DNA from: Stenogyne calaminthoides
Lineage: Eukaryota > Streptophyta > Magnoliopsida > Lamiales > Lamiaceae
NCBI GenBank assembly: GCA_037126765.1
Contig: JBBCBC010000022.1
Coordinates: 4,526,001 to 4,590,000, forward strand
Reading direction: 5' to 3'
Length of the DNA stretch: 64,000 nucleotides
Position 1 is the stretch's first letter; the number at the start of each line of letters is the position of its first letter. Positions 11,584 through 24,393 of the stretch are shown here, one piece after another. A program made the translations under genes and the position numbers. The notes beneath the pieces are model-generated. The model was not told where the DNA came from. It saw only the letters and a list, made by a program, of their open reading frames with translations, and ran no database searches.

Positions 11584-13053
11584 TTTTTTTTTTGAGAGCT
11601 CACAAACCAAGGTTACATAGTGTTATAATCCTGAGCTAATGACAATATTTGTCTAGGAATATCCTCTCCTACCCAAGCTTGAGGGATGAAAGATTTTGTC
11701 GCCATCTTCTCAAGCGTATGTGCTTCATTATTGTGTGTTCGAGGCAGAATCGAACTCCCGCCACTGGGGAGTTCCGGATAAGGCTTCTGGCCATGAGGAT
11801 AAGACTTTCATCATATCCTTTAAACTGGCTGTTGGAGCATATAAGCGCTAATCGCATCTTTAGAGTCTGAAAGGATCATGATAGCTTCTTGAGAAATAGT
11901 TTTCCAGAAATGTAGTCCGTCTGTGATGGCTTTGATTTCTGCCGCTAGTACCAATCTCGGGGGATTAATTTTGTGAAACCCAGCTGCCCAGGGTTTTCCT
12001 TCCTTATCATAGATGAAAAAACCTACAGCGAAAGACAGGGTTGCTTCGTTATAGGTCGTGTCGACTTTCATGATAATATTGTACCTCATGTAATTGCTGT
12101 GATTGGGTACTGTGATGGATGTAGAGGCGTTATCCCCAGTTGTAATCTTGGCCCTTTCACATTGGTACAAGAAGGCCTCAGTCCAATTTGCCTGAATCTT
12201 TTTTCGGGGATGGGATCCTCCTGTTGAGTGGATCAAATCACATCTCTCCTTCCAGATACCCCAAATTTTCATGGCTACTTGTTCGAGTGCAGACTCCTTC
12301 AGGGAAAGGATAAGATAAATGGTCAAACTGTCCGTTTGAAGTTCCTTTTGCTTTCTTGATTATGGGCTACCATGTCGTTTTGCTCCAAGCCTCCTTAACC
12401 CCCTGACAAAAGAATAGAACATGATTAGTATCAGCCTTATGGTGGCCGCAAAGAACACACCTGGGTTGACATGGTATGTGATGTGCTGCTAGATTTGCTT
12501 CTGCTGCTATTGCATTCTTGGCCGATTTCCAGAGAAAGATCTTTATTTTGGGTGGGAGGTTTAATTTCCAGATTCTGGTCCAAGATCTAGTGACCATACT
12601 ACTCGAGCCCATTTGATCATTAGTAGTGTCGTAATTAGCAGAATGAGCTTTCCAGTATGCAGATTTAACGGTGTAAATACCCTTTTTGGAGTAACGCCAG
12701 TATCTAGAGTCTGAATGGCCCAGTTGATCAATGTGTATCGTTTTGATTACCTCGGACTCATATTTAAGAAAGAGGGTGTTGAGCTTTGCCTGGTTCCACT
12801 GTTTTGACTTTGTGATAAGGTCTTGCACTTTGATATTATTGTCAAAGGTGGTACTAGAGGTGATTTTTCCTGACGCAAGGTTCGGAATCCAAAGGTCCTT
12901 CCACACATGCACTTTGGTCCCATCATGGATTTTCCATAGTAGTCCCTCGGAAATGATAGATCTACTCCACATGATAGAGCGCTAGACATAAGAGGGGTTT
13001 GAGCCTAGCGTGACGTCCATAATATCTGTATGCTTGAAGTATCTAGCCTTCAG
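11584..13053 (-). pseudogene. LINE E, 3' part: zf-RVT and RNase H domains plus poly(A) tail
   Basis: This is the downstream part of a plant L1-type LINE ORF2; the upstream part lies at 48277-50270 beyond element A. Going from 13053 downwards there is the linker after the reverse transcriptase, a zinc-binding zf-RVT domain (CVLCG...HVLFFC, about 12480-12410), then RNase H with its first Asp in KVDTTYN (near 12070), Glu in LAAEIKAI (near 11940) and Asp in ILSDSKD (near 11865). The coding sequence ends at TAA (11615-11613) and is followed by a 10-base A run on the minus strand (11593-11584). It is broken by frameshifts near 12330 and 11840 and by a TAG at 12990-12988 in place of a conserved Trp. 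It would act in target-primed reverse transcription, but this copy is dead. Confidence 0.85.
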
Positions 13054-14660
13054 TGTTAGTGTTAGTGTCCTAGAGACAATCATTTGTAAGGACATAATAC
13101 TCAGATAATATTCAGTATTGGTTTAATATTATTATTTGTTTAATATTAAATATATGGCGTTACACTCATTAAAATATTATGTTTGATTGTTTGCATTTAT
13201 TCTTATATGTGTTCCCTTGAGTCACTGCTGTCATTGAGTGAGTGAGAACTCAGATGACTTAAGCATGATTCTTAAATAACCCCAATCGAGGATCATCAAG
13301 AAAGAGATATTGATGATGCAATGGAGATTGGTATGCGATCTGCATCATACTCTTAGAGAGTGTAGTAAGATCTCACTTACTACGAGATACTAGGTATCTC
13401 ATGATGGATGCACAAATACCTTAGAGGGTATTGGTATACCCATCCGAGAAACCGTTTAATGTAGTTCCACTATATGTGTCTACGGGTGTCTCGGTTAGTG
13501 GGAGCAATGCGATACTCCTTAGACTTGAGGTCAATACACACGACATGTGTGGAGTGATGAACTTTGACCATGACCGATGCTTGCACCCTTCCATGGGTAG
13601 ATATGGTTTGGATTAGGTTCATCACGAAGTGCATGTGCGTGGTAGTTGAGCCAAGAAAATGATTCATTCCTCAAAGTGGATTTAGAGAGAATACTCACCT
13701 TCTCATCATAATTGGATCAAAGTCATTGGCCAATGCACGTCAACTTGGACTTTGTGGCCAAGTGTGACATAAGTGATCAATTAGTGATTTGAGATAAAGT
13801 GATTAAGTTATTTAAATAGACACTTCATCATGTTCAAGACTAATCGAGTATTCGTGAATGAAAGGAGGAAATCGTAATAGCCCACGTTATAGTTACAGGT
13901 AGTTGCATGTTTCTCGCAATGTACCTCATATATTGAGAATGTCTGATTTATTGACTAGGGTTCAATTAAGACCGTTAGTTTGACTAATCGCTCGGTATAT
14001 GAGGGTCTATGGGTCACACAACAAGTAGTTCCCTTTTACGGATTATAGTTGGTTGATTAAATGTTAAATTGTATTTAATATTTAATTTATGGAGAAGTAA
14101 TTAATAATAGATTAATTTGGAATTAATTATTATTAATATTTAATTAAATTGGATTTAAATAAATAAGAATTTCCAATAATTATATTTGGAATATAATTGT
14201 AGGATTTAATGTATATGGAAATAAATCGTAGCGATTTTCATATAAGGCCTTTAAATCCGTAGAGATTTATATTTAGGGAATTAAATTAAAAGGAATTAAT
14301 TTAATTCAAGATTAGGGTTTTTATTTCCCTAATTGGGCTAGCTTAGGATTTAAGCTGGGCCTCCCTATATATACAAGCTATTGGGAATTCACAAATAACG
14401 GTACTTCATATTTTCTCCATAAGATCTAGAGTTTGGATTTTCCTAGCAAATCTGTCTCGGGATTCAACGCTGGCAAATCCTTGCAAGTCTGTAATTGGGG
14501 ATTACGTGGATACCGTAGTAGAGGAATTTGCACTCGAGTTACTGTAAGATTTCTCGTTATGATTATTGTAATCTGTATGCAATTAATTGTTCGTTGTTGG
14601 TGAACTTTAATTTCCTCTGCGCATGTGATTACGTGTTTTACGTCCCTCTATTTTCCAACA
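13054..14660 (+). repeat. Left LTR of element A
   Basis: Starts TGTTAGTGTTAGTGTCCTAG and ends TCTATTTTCCAACA, so it has TG...CA ends. 1607 bp. The TATA box is probably TATATATA at 14366-14373, placing the transcript start about 30 bases further on. The other LTRs of this family in the window (46658, 60582, and inverted at 16940 and 43508) align along the whole length. They differ in the number of TTAGTG units at the start (two here, three at 46658). Frames at 13431-13667 are repeated in all copies and are not genes. Confidence 0.9.
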
Positions 14661-14661
14661 G

Positions 14662-14673
14662 TGGTATCAGAGC
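14662..14673 (+). promoter_or_regulatory. Primer binding site of element A
   Basis: TGGTATCAGAGC, one base after the LTR, is complementary to the 3' end of plant initiator methionine tRNA, which would prime minus-strand DNA synthesis. It proves that the LTR at 13054 is a 5' LTR. Confidence 0.9.
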
Positions 14674-16545
14674 TCCAGGCTCTTGTTTTTAATTGCATAT
14701 TAAAATTTATTTTAATAAAAATAATATTTTTTTATTTAATTGATGGGGCACGGCTGATTAGATCAACCGCACCCCCCTTTGTTTGCTTTATTTCGTTCGT
14801 TGTGCTCAGTTCATCCTCTCTACCCAGATTAGGGTTTTCCTCGGGGATTCCCTCCGCCTCCATCAGCAGAACCTCAATTCGATCGGTGGCGCTACAACGC
14901 GTCGCGGAGGCCGGTGCTAGGCACTGCTCCTCGTGTCGCGCGCGGTAGCCCGCGGTGCGAATCGCGATGGCCAGCCGCTCTCTGCTCCAATACGATATTG
15001 CCTTGGAGGCGATTCGCTCCGCTCGCTCGCGGTGCTCCATCACCGGCGCTGCAACGCGACCTCATTTCGCCCTCTCTTGTGTCGCGGTGGCTCGCCACCG
15101 ATTCCCTCCAATTTTATCTCATGACCACTTGCGTGTTTTTGGAACTTGGTCGGCGTGCCCATTTCGATGCGCGTTAGGGCAGCGTGTCGCCAGATTCGGG
15201 AAGATTCAGTGGCGACACGCCGCCTACTCGACCCTTTCCCGTCGCTTCCGATCTGGTTTCGAACCAGATTCAAACAAGGGGTGCGGCAACGCCCAAACCC
15301 CTTCCGATATGCTTGTCGCGACGACGTAGTATGGCGATTTGGGCGTGGCGTTAGTGACTCGCAGACGTCGCCTCGATGGTCGTGTGTGCCCGCGTCATTT
15401 CTTTGTTGCCGATGTTGATTAGTTGTGAACCTGATATCGATCCTATTTCTTGGTTCCTATTTTCGATTTGATTAATTTGATAAGATTGGGATTCTAGAAT
15501 TTGGTTAATTTGGGGTTTGGAAAATTCAGATTGGATTCGATTTGGGACGGTGATGATGTGGGGGCTGTTTTGCAAATTTGATTTGAGACAGGCCCTCTCG
15601 TACAAAATACCAAAAATTGCACCTGAGCCCCCGAGAAATAAATAAACTAATATATTTTTTTTAAATTTTATTCGATTTAATTCTAAACTAAAATTGGTTG
15701 GACCAAAATGATTAATTGGATTAATCCCTTTTTAATTGAAAATTAAAATTCGTTTTAAAAGTTTTATTAAAACCCACTGTTAACCTGTTTACTCGTTTAA
15801 ATTCGTTAACTTTTTACATCCGCATTATAACTGTTTGGGTAGGCGGCACCTAATAACTGTCGGACCGTATTTATTGTTTGGGTAGAAGGCGCCCATATAA
15901 GTGTTAGTCCGTATAAAATCATGTTTGGGTAGGCGGCGCCCAATAATTGCTCAAATATGATATAGATTAACATGATGGATCTCGATTAAGCAATTAATAC
16001 CCCGCCTTTAAAAATGTTCATCACTAAAATATGGTTTTCTCATTAACTTGATAAGATGTCTTCCATCGAAATTAAAAGTAAACCAGAGATTTCATTCCAA
16101 TGAGTACTTAAAGACCCTCGTCTTTTGCTCAAATCTACATCTAACGGGACTTTTATAGGGACATGAAAATGTCGCCGCTTGATGGTTGTAAACCAGCTTA
16201 ACTTTGTTTCGCTAGCCCTCGCGGGGAACAAAGGGTAAGTGACATTAGTCGAACTAGGTTCGACAAACTAAGAGTTGCAATCTGGTAATTGGTTTGGAGA
16301 CCTACCAGTTATGCTGTCATAATGATCAGCCCTCGCTGGGATTATGATAGTAGTAATGTGGATCCTAGTCCGTTATGATTTATATTAGATATAAATTCGT
16401 ACTTTTCCGATGAGGTCATTAAGTATGTGAAAATAATGGAGACAAAATAAATTGAAAGGCCATGTTTATTTTGATTGCAGAATATTGATCATAGGAATTA
16501 TGTGTTTTAATTTGTGTTTTATTTTATTTCTCTAGGATTGTTGAA
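14674..16545 (+). other. Untranslated leader of element A
   Basis: A leader of about 1.9 kb between primer site and gag. The part 14740-15420 is GC-rich and holds several overlapping open frames in different frames, which reflect composition and resemble no protein. From 15450 it is AT-rich, with a triple repeat at 15833-15941. Such long leaders usually carry RNA packaging and dimerisation signals; here that is inference. B has the same leader in reverse at 23056-24213 and 38813 to about 39400. Confidence 0.6.
15833..15941 (+). repeat. Three spaced copies of a GGCGCC-containing motif in the leader
   Basis: GTTTGGGTAGGCGGCGCCC or close variants occur at 15833, 15876 and 15923, 43 and 47 bases apart. 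The third copy has the palindrome GGCGCC in GGCGGCGCCC; the second has GAAGGCGCCC. The inverted copies in element B (23678-23786) keep the same number and the same spacing. Confidence 0.75.
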
Positions 16546-16939
16546 ATGAATAACTTGTCATTGAGAAGCGTTTTGGAAACGAACAAGTTGGCTGGACCAA
16601 ACTTTCTCGACTGGCACCGAAACGTTCGTTTGGTGCTCAGGCAAGAGAAGATTGAGTATGTGTTGGACACGCCAATCCCTGCTACCCCTGAGGCTGGTAC
16701 TGAAGAGGCTGAAGCGTTCGACGCTGCAGCCCAAAAGAAGCATCAAGAGGATGCTTCCCAGGCTCAGTGTGTTATGCTACTCGGAATGACTCCCGAGCTG
16801 CAAAGGCAGCATGAGAAGATGCTTCCCTTCGAGATGATTAAGCATCTGAAGGATCTCTTTGATTCTGAATCTCGTTCTGAGATTATTGAAGTGATGAGAG
16901 ATCTGTTTAGATGCCGATTGTCTGAGGAAGGGAAGGTTT
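16546..16939 (+). pseudogene. Element A gag, N-terminal part
   Basis: Copia-type gag (UBN2-like capsid region). The first 130 residues are clear: a start MNNLSLRSVLE, the LAGPNFLDWHRNVR motif of copia gag near residue 15-28, and EKMLPFEMIKHLKDLF near 85-100. The start ATG at 16546 is the first of the frame and follows the AT-rich leader end. The frame runs into the LTR of element B at 16940 and continues at 45111 after B. If B is removed, one copy of GGTTT restores the reading frame of gag across the gap, so gag was open when B inserted. Confidence 0.85.
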
Positions 16940-19117
16940 TGTTGGAATTTAGAGGCACGTAAACACGTAATACATGCGCAGCGGAAATAAACAGTTCACC
17001 AACAACGAACAATTAATTGCATAATTAAATACGAGTAAACGTAAATAGAATTCTTACAGTAATTCATTTACCATTTTCTCTACTATGGTATCCACGTAAT
17101 CCCCAATCACGAACTTGCACGGATTTGCCAGTGTTGAATCCCGAGATGAATTTGCTAGGAAAATTCTAACTCTAGATCTTATGGAGAAAATATGAATTAA
17201 CGTTATTTGTGAATTCCCAAGAGCTAATATATATAGGGAAGGGTCAGCTTAAATCTTAAGTTAACCTGATTGGGAAATAAAATCCCTAATTTTTATTTAA
17301 ATAAATCTCTACGATTTATTTCCTCGTATAAAATCTCTAAGGATTTAATTCCCATGTATATCAAATCTCTACGAATTTGATTCCATATATATTAAATCCT
17401 ACAATAATATTCCATATATTATTATTGGGAATCCTATTTAATTAAATCCAATTTAATTAAACATTAATAATAATTAATTCCAAATTAATCTATTATTAAT
17501 TAATTCTCCATAAGTTAAATATTAAATCTAATTTAACATTTAATCAACCAACTATAATCCGTAAAAGGGAACTACTTGTTGTGTGACCCATAGGCCCTCA
17601 TATATCGAGCGATTAGTCAAACTAACGGTCTTAATTGAACCCTAGACAATAAATCAGATATTCTCAATATATGAGGTACGTTGCGAGAAACATGCAACTA
17701 CCTGTAACTGAAACATGGGCTATTACGATTTTCTCCTTTCATTAGCGAATACTCGATTAGTCTTGAACATAATGAAGTGTCTATTCAAATAACATAATCA
17801 ATTTATCTCTAATCACTAATTGATCATGTATGTCACACTTAGCCACAAAGTATAAGTTGACGTGCATCGGCCGATAACTTTGATCCTCTAATGCACGGAT
17901 TCTTCAAAAAATACTAAAATGCAGTATCGGATACTTGGTGGGTGCGATTCGCGTGGGATTCGCACCCGGTGCGCCACGTGGTGAATTTTGAAAAAAAAGG
18001 GATACGCGCACCTGGTGTGTTTGGGTGCGAATCCGGTGCGTCTTGAGTGCGTCTGGGGTCATTTTTTAAAAATATAAAAAAATTTATGGAGAAAATTTAA
18101 AACTTAAAATAAGAAAGCTTAATTACCTTATTAACCCACAAACTTAAAATAAGAAAAAAAAACTTTTAATAAAAAATATTAATTATTTTACTTACCTTTT
18201 CAACCCAAAGTCACGAACAGAAGATGTGACTTGTTTTTATTGGATTGAAAACTTTATTATGCTTATATGTTGGATTGGTGATGGTATTTGAATTGTTATT
18301 TATATAAATATTACAAGTATTATATATAATAAAATAATAAATAAGTAGACGTATCCTTACCGAATCGCACCCTGAATTTTTCAAAAATCCGTATCCCCGT
18401 ATCCGTATCGCTTCGCTCCCGCACCCACGCTCCCGCACCCATGCAACACAGCTTTGATCCAATTATGATGAAAATATGAGTATTCTCTCTAAATCCACAT
18501 TGAGGAATGAATCTTATTCTTGACTCAACTACCACGCACATGCACTTCGTGATGAACCCAATCCAAGTCGTATCTACCCATGGAAGGGTGCAAGCATTGG
18601 TCATGGTCAAAGTTCATCACTCCACACATGTCGTGCTTATTGACCTCAAGTCAAATGAGTATCGCATCGCTCCCACTAACCGAGACACACATAGACACAT
18701 ATAGTGGAAATACATCAAACGGTTTCTCGAATGGGTATACCAATACCCTCTAAGGTATTTGTGCATCCATCATGAGATACCTAGTATCTCGTAGTAAATG
18801 AGATCTTACTACACTCTCTAAGAGTATGATGCAGATCGCACACCAATCTCCATTGCATCATCAATATCTCATTCTTGATGATCCTTGATCGGGGCTATTT
18901 GAGAATCATGCTTAAGTCATCTGAGTTCTCATAACCTCAATGACAACAATGACTCATGGGAACATTTGTATGAATAAATGCAAACAATCAAACATAATAT
19001 TCATACAAGTGTATTGTCATACATTAATATTAAATGATCTATAATATTAAATCAAATTGAATATCATCGAGTATTATGTCCTTACAATAGATTGTCTTTA
19101 GGACACTAACACTAACA
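16940..19117 (-). repeat. 3' LTR of element B, carrying a 565 bp insertion
   Basis: Read on the minus strand it starts TGTTAGTGTTAGTGTCC and ends CCTCTAAATTCCAACA. It is 2178 bp instead of about 1604 because of the insert at 17887-18451 plus its 9 bp duplication. All landmarks of the A LTR are present in reverse. Confidence 0.9.
17887..18451. mobile_element. Small insertion element in the B LTR with 9 bp target duplication
   Basis: CTTTGATCC is found on both sides (17878-17886 and 18452-18460) and only once in the other LTRs of the family. The insert has inverted, imperfect GC-rich ends built from GTGCGATTCG, GGATACG and GGTGCGGGAGCG words, about 90 bp each, and an AT-rich middle. No coding sequence. 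The duplication length favours a Mutator-like origin; a hAT origin is the alternative. Confidence 0.65.
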
Positions 19118-19136
19118 ATCTCCCACTTGGACTAGA
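19118..19136 (-). promoter_or_regulatory. Polypurine tract of element B
   Basis: Directly upstream of the 3' LTR on the minus strand the sequence reads CCAAGTGGGAGAT, the usual copia primer for plus-strand DNA synthesis. It identifies the LTR at 16940-19117 as the 3' LTR. Confidence 0.8.
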
Positions 19137-19149
19137 GTCAATCACCTTA

Positions 19150-20800
19150 CATGTCTAACCCCTAAACCATCAAATGTCTAGTGTGTACATGAACACTCAG
19201 TGTTTTGGTGAAAAGATTTGCCAAATTAAATATGTTGGAATACATTTTAATTCTATTTCTCCTATCGTTATGATCTCCCGGATCAAATGAAAAGTTTGGG
19301 TACATGCTCGTTTATGCTTGTTGATCTCGATTCTTTTGATTGCGCAATCGCACCAGCGTTGTCTCAATAAAACTTTATTAGACAACTGACACTCGGAACT
19401 ACCCCTAGTTCTCTTAAGAACTATAAAATCCAGACAGTCTCCTTGAGGCTTCTGATATAGCAATGTACTCAACTTCGGTTATTGAATCTGTGATTCTTTT
19501 GCTTGGAACTATTCTAACTGACCGCCTCATTATTGAGAGTTAAACGTAACATAACTGTGATTTGTAATCATCACAGTCGAATTTGAAACTTGTGTCAGCA
19601 TAACCAGTGACTACTAGTTCTGATTGTCCACTATAGACAAGGAAACATTCTTTAGTTCGTCTAAGATACTTCAGAATGGTCTTGACAGCAATCCAGTGAG
19701 ACTCACCCGAATTCTATTGATGTCTATCAGTGATGTTGATAGCGTAGGCCACGTTTGACCTAGTGCAAGTCATGACGTACATGATTGAAACAATTGCATA
19801 TGCATATGAGACATCTTTCATGTGCTTGATATCAGCTTCAACAGAAGGACAATCCTTCTTTGACAGCTTTATCCCATGATTTGCCGATAGAGGCCCTCTC
19901 TTAGAGTCCTCTATCGCAAAACGCTTCAACACCTTGTCTACATAGGTGGACTATGACACCCTCAACATCCTCTTGGATCTATCCCTGTGGATCTTGATCC
20001 CTAAGATGTAGCAGGCTTCACAAAGATCCTTCATCATGAAGGTCTTCGACAACCAATCTTCAACGGACTACATTAACGGGATATTGTTTCTCAAAATCAA
20101 TTTGTCGTCGACATATATGATTATGAAAATAATATTCTTCCCGTTGCGTTTACGATAAACGCAAGGATCTTTCGAATTTCTGATGAAGTCAAAAGACTTG
20201 ATAGCTTCATCAAATTGAATATTTCAACTCCTAGAAGCTTGCTTCAATCCATAAATGGATATCTTTAGCTTGCATACTAGATTAGAGTTTGGTTTAGATA
20301 TAAAACTTTCTAGTTGAGTCATAAACACTTCCTTATCAATGTTTCCATTCAGGAAAGGTTTTTTGACATCCATCTACCAAATCTCATAATCATAGTGTGT
20401 TGTTATCGCAAGTAAAATTCGAATGGACTTGATCTTTGCAACTGGTGAGAAGGTCTCATCACAGTCAATGCCTTCGCTTTGACTACAATCCTTCGCCACC
20501 AACCTAGCTTTGTAGGTTTGTACTTTGCCATTTGCATCAGTCTTGTGCTTGAAGACCCAATCGCAATATATGGGTCTAACCCCTTTAAGCAACTCAACCA
20601 AATCCTAGACTTGATTGGTGTACATCGAGTCCATCTCGAATTTCATGGCTTTATGCCACTTCCCGAATCAATATCTGATATTGCTTCAGAATAAGTATTA
20701 GGACCGTCCTTATCAGGTATGTCCAAATTAATGAGTTCCTTCAAGAGGTAACCGTATCTAATGAGCGGATTAAGATTTCTAATTGACTTACGGAGCTGTG
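19150..20800 (-). pseudogene. Element B reverse transcriptase and RNase H, degraded
   Basis: On the minus strand 20601-20374 encodes the start of the copia reverse transcriptase (DWVFKHKTDANGK, KARLVAKD, DETFSPVAK). The segment 19932-19714 matches the end of that domain (SIMYVMTCTRSNVAYAI). The segment 19472-19197 lies where RNase H is expected and is badly eroded. Several frameshifts and stops separate the pieces, so no enzyme can be made. In a live element this protein copies the RNA into DNA inside the particle. Confidence 0.75.
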
Positions 20801-20829
20801 GTTGTGCAGGCTGTACATTCTGATCGTAA

Positions 20830-21900
20830 AAATTTTATGGTTCATTGATTTCATCAATGTCCGGAGAGTCCTCAAGAGCTACACTTTCAGATGTCTCTTG
20901 GGCGGGAGTTTGAACTATGTTGTTCTCATTCAGCCCACTTGGAGGTTCTTGCACTGGCAAGCCTACTCCAATTACGCCTCCCATGGGGCCGAAAAGACGA
21001 TCACCTAGTGAAAGACTCCCACCGTGAAAGTCGTTGAATGCTCCCACTGATTCTTTGTCATGTTGCTTTGATAAGCTATCAGTCTCTTTGTTAATTTGTG
21101 GTTCTTGAATTTCTTCAAGTTCCTTAAAGACATAGTCTTCTTCGAGAAACTTGGTCTGCCTAGAAACAATCACTGGTTATTTCTTAGGTAGATAGAAGTA
21201 ATATCCCTTAGTTTCCTTAGGATATCCCACAAAGTAACATTTTTCACCTTTGGATTCCAACTTGTCGGTAAGCATCCTTTTCACAATCACGGGGCAACCC
21301 CATGTTTAATATGTGTAAAAATTGGCTTCTTGCCACACCATAGTTCATATGGTGTATGCTCAACCGATTTAGATGAAATCCTATTCAGAATGTAAATTGA
21401 GGTTTGTAACGCGTATCCCATAAGAATGTTGGAAGACAGCAAAAGCTCATCATGGACCTCACCATGTCTAACAGGGTTTGGATTCTTCTCTCGGACACAC
21501 CGTTCATCTGAGGTGTTCTGGAAGTAGTTCATTGTGACTGGATTCCATGTAACTTCAAGTAATCGGTGAATTCATGGCTAAGGTATTCACCTCCTCGATC
21601 CGATCGAAGAGTCTTGATACTCTTACCAAGTTTCTTCTCTATTTCAGCTTTGTACTCTTTGAATTTCTCAAAAGATTCGGATTTGTGTTTCATAAGATGC
21701 ACGTATCCGTATCTAGAGAAATCATCAGTAAAAGTGATGAAGTAGCCGAAGTGACCCCTAGTTAGAGTGGGCAATGGTCCACAAACATCTTTGTAGATCA
21801 ACTCTAGAACTTCTTTGGCATGCACTCCTTTTGCCAGAAAAGGGCTTGATCATCTTGCCCATGAGATAAGATTCACAATCTCCATAAGACTCACAGTCGA
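20830..21900 (-). pseudogene. Element B integrase core and C-terminal linker
   Basis: The minus frame 21825-21529 encodes the copia integrase core: first catalytic Asp in YKDVCGPL, second Asp in LRSDRGGEY, with FTDDFSRYGYVH between. The catalytic Glu region lies just beyond a frame break near 21530, where the frame 21532-21287 starts, and this continues to TPYELWCGKKP. The linker towards the reverse transcriptase (21173-20835) follows. Frameshifts near 21530 and 21290 break it. Confidence 0.75.
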
Positions 21901-23055
21901 ATGGGGTTAAGTAGTCTAACTTTCTTAACATTGCAATTTTTTTCTCGTTTACATGATCAAGTTCTACAATGCCATAAGTAAGTCGGGTTTTCATGATTAC
22001 TAAGTTTGAGTCTTTTACTTTGTATATTAAGAACATCATATCCAAAATGCAACAAATATATGTTGCGAGTAATAGAAAGAACTAGATGACAATCATTAAG
22101 TTTTAATCTAAAACCAAAGGGTAAGTCTAACACATAAGTCCCCACACGTTCAGTTAGCAACTCTTGCTCGTTTTCCGTGTAAGAGGCGACTTCACCCGCA
22201 TACTAAGCGTCCCTATGACACATGAGCCCTTTCACATTAGTGCAAATGTGAGAGCCAAATCCGGTATCCAATACCAAGCAGTTAGCGCTATTTGTGGACA
22301 TGTTTATCTTAATAACAAACATACATGTTCTAGTGCTAGAAGCACCTAGTGTCTTCTTTTCAGCAACCAGAACCTTATAGTCCTTCTTCCAATGCCCTCT
22401 TCTTCTTATAGTAGAGGCACACATCCTTGTTTACCCACTCCTTCTTTCAGACACCATCTTAGTGATAGTGAACTCAAAAGTCTTGAGCACGTTGTGAAGT
22501 TCATGCATGGTTAAGATTCGGCCCTATTCATATTGTTGCTCACAATGAAGTCGAAAATATGAATCGGGGGAGCGACTTTGAGGATAAAGATAAATGGAAA
22601 CGTTGGTCTTTTAGCTCAATGCCTAAATTACCAAAATTCTCAATTAAGTCTATCATCATTAGCACATGAGGTGAAATCTTCCTTTCTTTAGCTAACCCAA
22701 GATCCGAACGGATCTCTTATCACTTCATAAATCTCAGAATGAGATTCAGAATCAAAAAGATCCTTCAGATGCTTGAGCATCTAGAAGGGACCCATTTTCT
22801 CACGTTGCCTATGTATATCGGAAGTCATGCCTAGCAACATCACACACTGAGCCTAGGAAGCATCCATTTGATGCTTTTTCCGAAATCTTCATACGTCAAA
22901 TGTGGGCGCCTCGAGTACCAAATTTTTAAGGGTAATCGATATATCGTGTTCAACACGTACTCAATCTTTTCTTGCCTTAGCACCAAACACATGTTTCGGT
23001 GCCAGTCCAGAAAATTTGGCCTAGCCAATTTTGTTTGTTTCCAAAACACATCTCA
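21901..23055 (-). pseudogene. Element B gag and protease region, degraded
   Basis: Minus frame 23049-22840 has the copia gag motif LARPNFLDWHRN and EKIEYVLN, matching the A gag at 16600-16670. The zinc-knuckle region near 22430-22370 keeps RGHWKKDYK but has lost cysteines. The protease remnant LVLDTGFGSHICTN is at about 22290-22250, and the stretch 22160-21960 is the pre-integrase part. Compared with A, about half of the gag middle is lost and the frame is broken many times. Confidence 0.7.
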
Positions 23056-24213
23056 ATAACAGTTATGCATTTCAACTAACCAAGAGAAATAAAATAAAAA
23101 GAGAATTAAACACATAATTCCTATGATCAATATTCAGCAATCAAAATAAACATGGCCTTTCTTTTGTTTTTATTTTGTCTCCATTATTTTCACATACTCA
23201 ACGACCTCATCGGAAGAGTACGAATTTATATCAAATATAAATTGTAATGGACTAGGATCCACATTCCGACTATGATGATCCCTGCTTTGGCTGAATATCA
23301 CAATAGCATAATTGGTAGGTCTCCAAACCAATTACCAAATTTGCAATTCCTAGTTGATTAAACCCAGTTTAATCAGATGTCCCTTAACTTTTGTTTCCCT
23401 GCTTTGGCTGGTGAAACAAAGTTAAGTTGGTTTACAACCATCAAGCGACGACACTACATGTCCCTATAAAAGTCCCATTGAATGTAGATCCGAGCAAAAG
23501 ACTTTGGTCTTAAATACCCATTAGAACGAAATCCCCGGTTTACTTTTAATTTCGATGGAAGACATCGTTTCAATTTAATGAAAAACCATATTTTAGTGAA
23601 GAACGTTTTAAAGGCGGTGTATTAATTGCTTAATCCAGATCCAACATGTTAATCTATATCACATTTGAGCAATTATTGGGCGCTGCCTACCCAAACATGA
23701 TTTCGTACGGACTAACACTTATTTGGGTGCCGCCTACCCAAACAATCATTACGGTCCGATAATTATTGGGCGCCGCCTACCCAAACAGTTATAATGCGGA
23801 CTATAACTAATAATGTAAATAGTAATTTACATAAATAGTTATACAAGTGGGGATCAACTAATCAAGTTCTCATGCTTTATTACAAAATTTAAATTTGCAA
23901 GTATAAAGCATCCAATAAATATTTAGCATCTAAATCAAATAACCATGCAAAACATTTATTTATAAATTAACACGTATATCAAATAAACGTGTAATCAATT
24001 AATTATTCGTAGGTAAATTGTGCTAAAATTAGAAATACCAACAAGTTCTAAACTTCCAATTATTTCTAAAGTCCGTTCAAAATTATTGCCCAAAAAACGA
24101 TTTTAACAAATTCCATTAAATTTTGGTCTAACCAAAATTGATCTAATCTCAGAATTTAAAGAACTCTAGATGTATTAAATTCTGCAAGCCAAACATGGCC
24201 TTAGATTATTTTT
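23056..24213 (-). other. Element B leader, part next to gag
   Basis: Reverse counterpart of 15450-16545 in A. The triple motif is present at 23678-23696, 23725-23743 and 23768-23786 (as GGGCGCCGCCTACCC and variants). It ends at the T-rich target duplication of the Mutator-like element (24214-24222) and resumes at 38813. Confidence 0.7.
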
Positions 24214-24393
24214 TTTTTTTTAGGAGTTTTATCAATTCAGGGCATGAAAGATGGTAAAGCTATCAATTTAAGGCATGAAAGATTTTTCCTATCGATTCAA
24301 GGCCTGAAAGATAGAAAATTATCAATCCTGAGCCTGAAAGATAGAAACTATCAATTCAAGGCTTATAAAATTTAAGGCTATGTTTGGCACTAA

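Noticed and set aside
13431..13667. Open frames in the LTRs (also near 18507, 44466 and 47175)
   Set aside because: They recur in LTR copies of both orientations, with different ends in each, and have no domain.
14625..15605. Cluster of open frames on both strands (up to 124 codons) in GC-rich DNA
   Set aside because: They overlap in four frames, lie in the leader of element A, and have no domain. Composition explains them.
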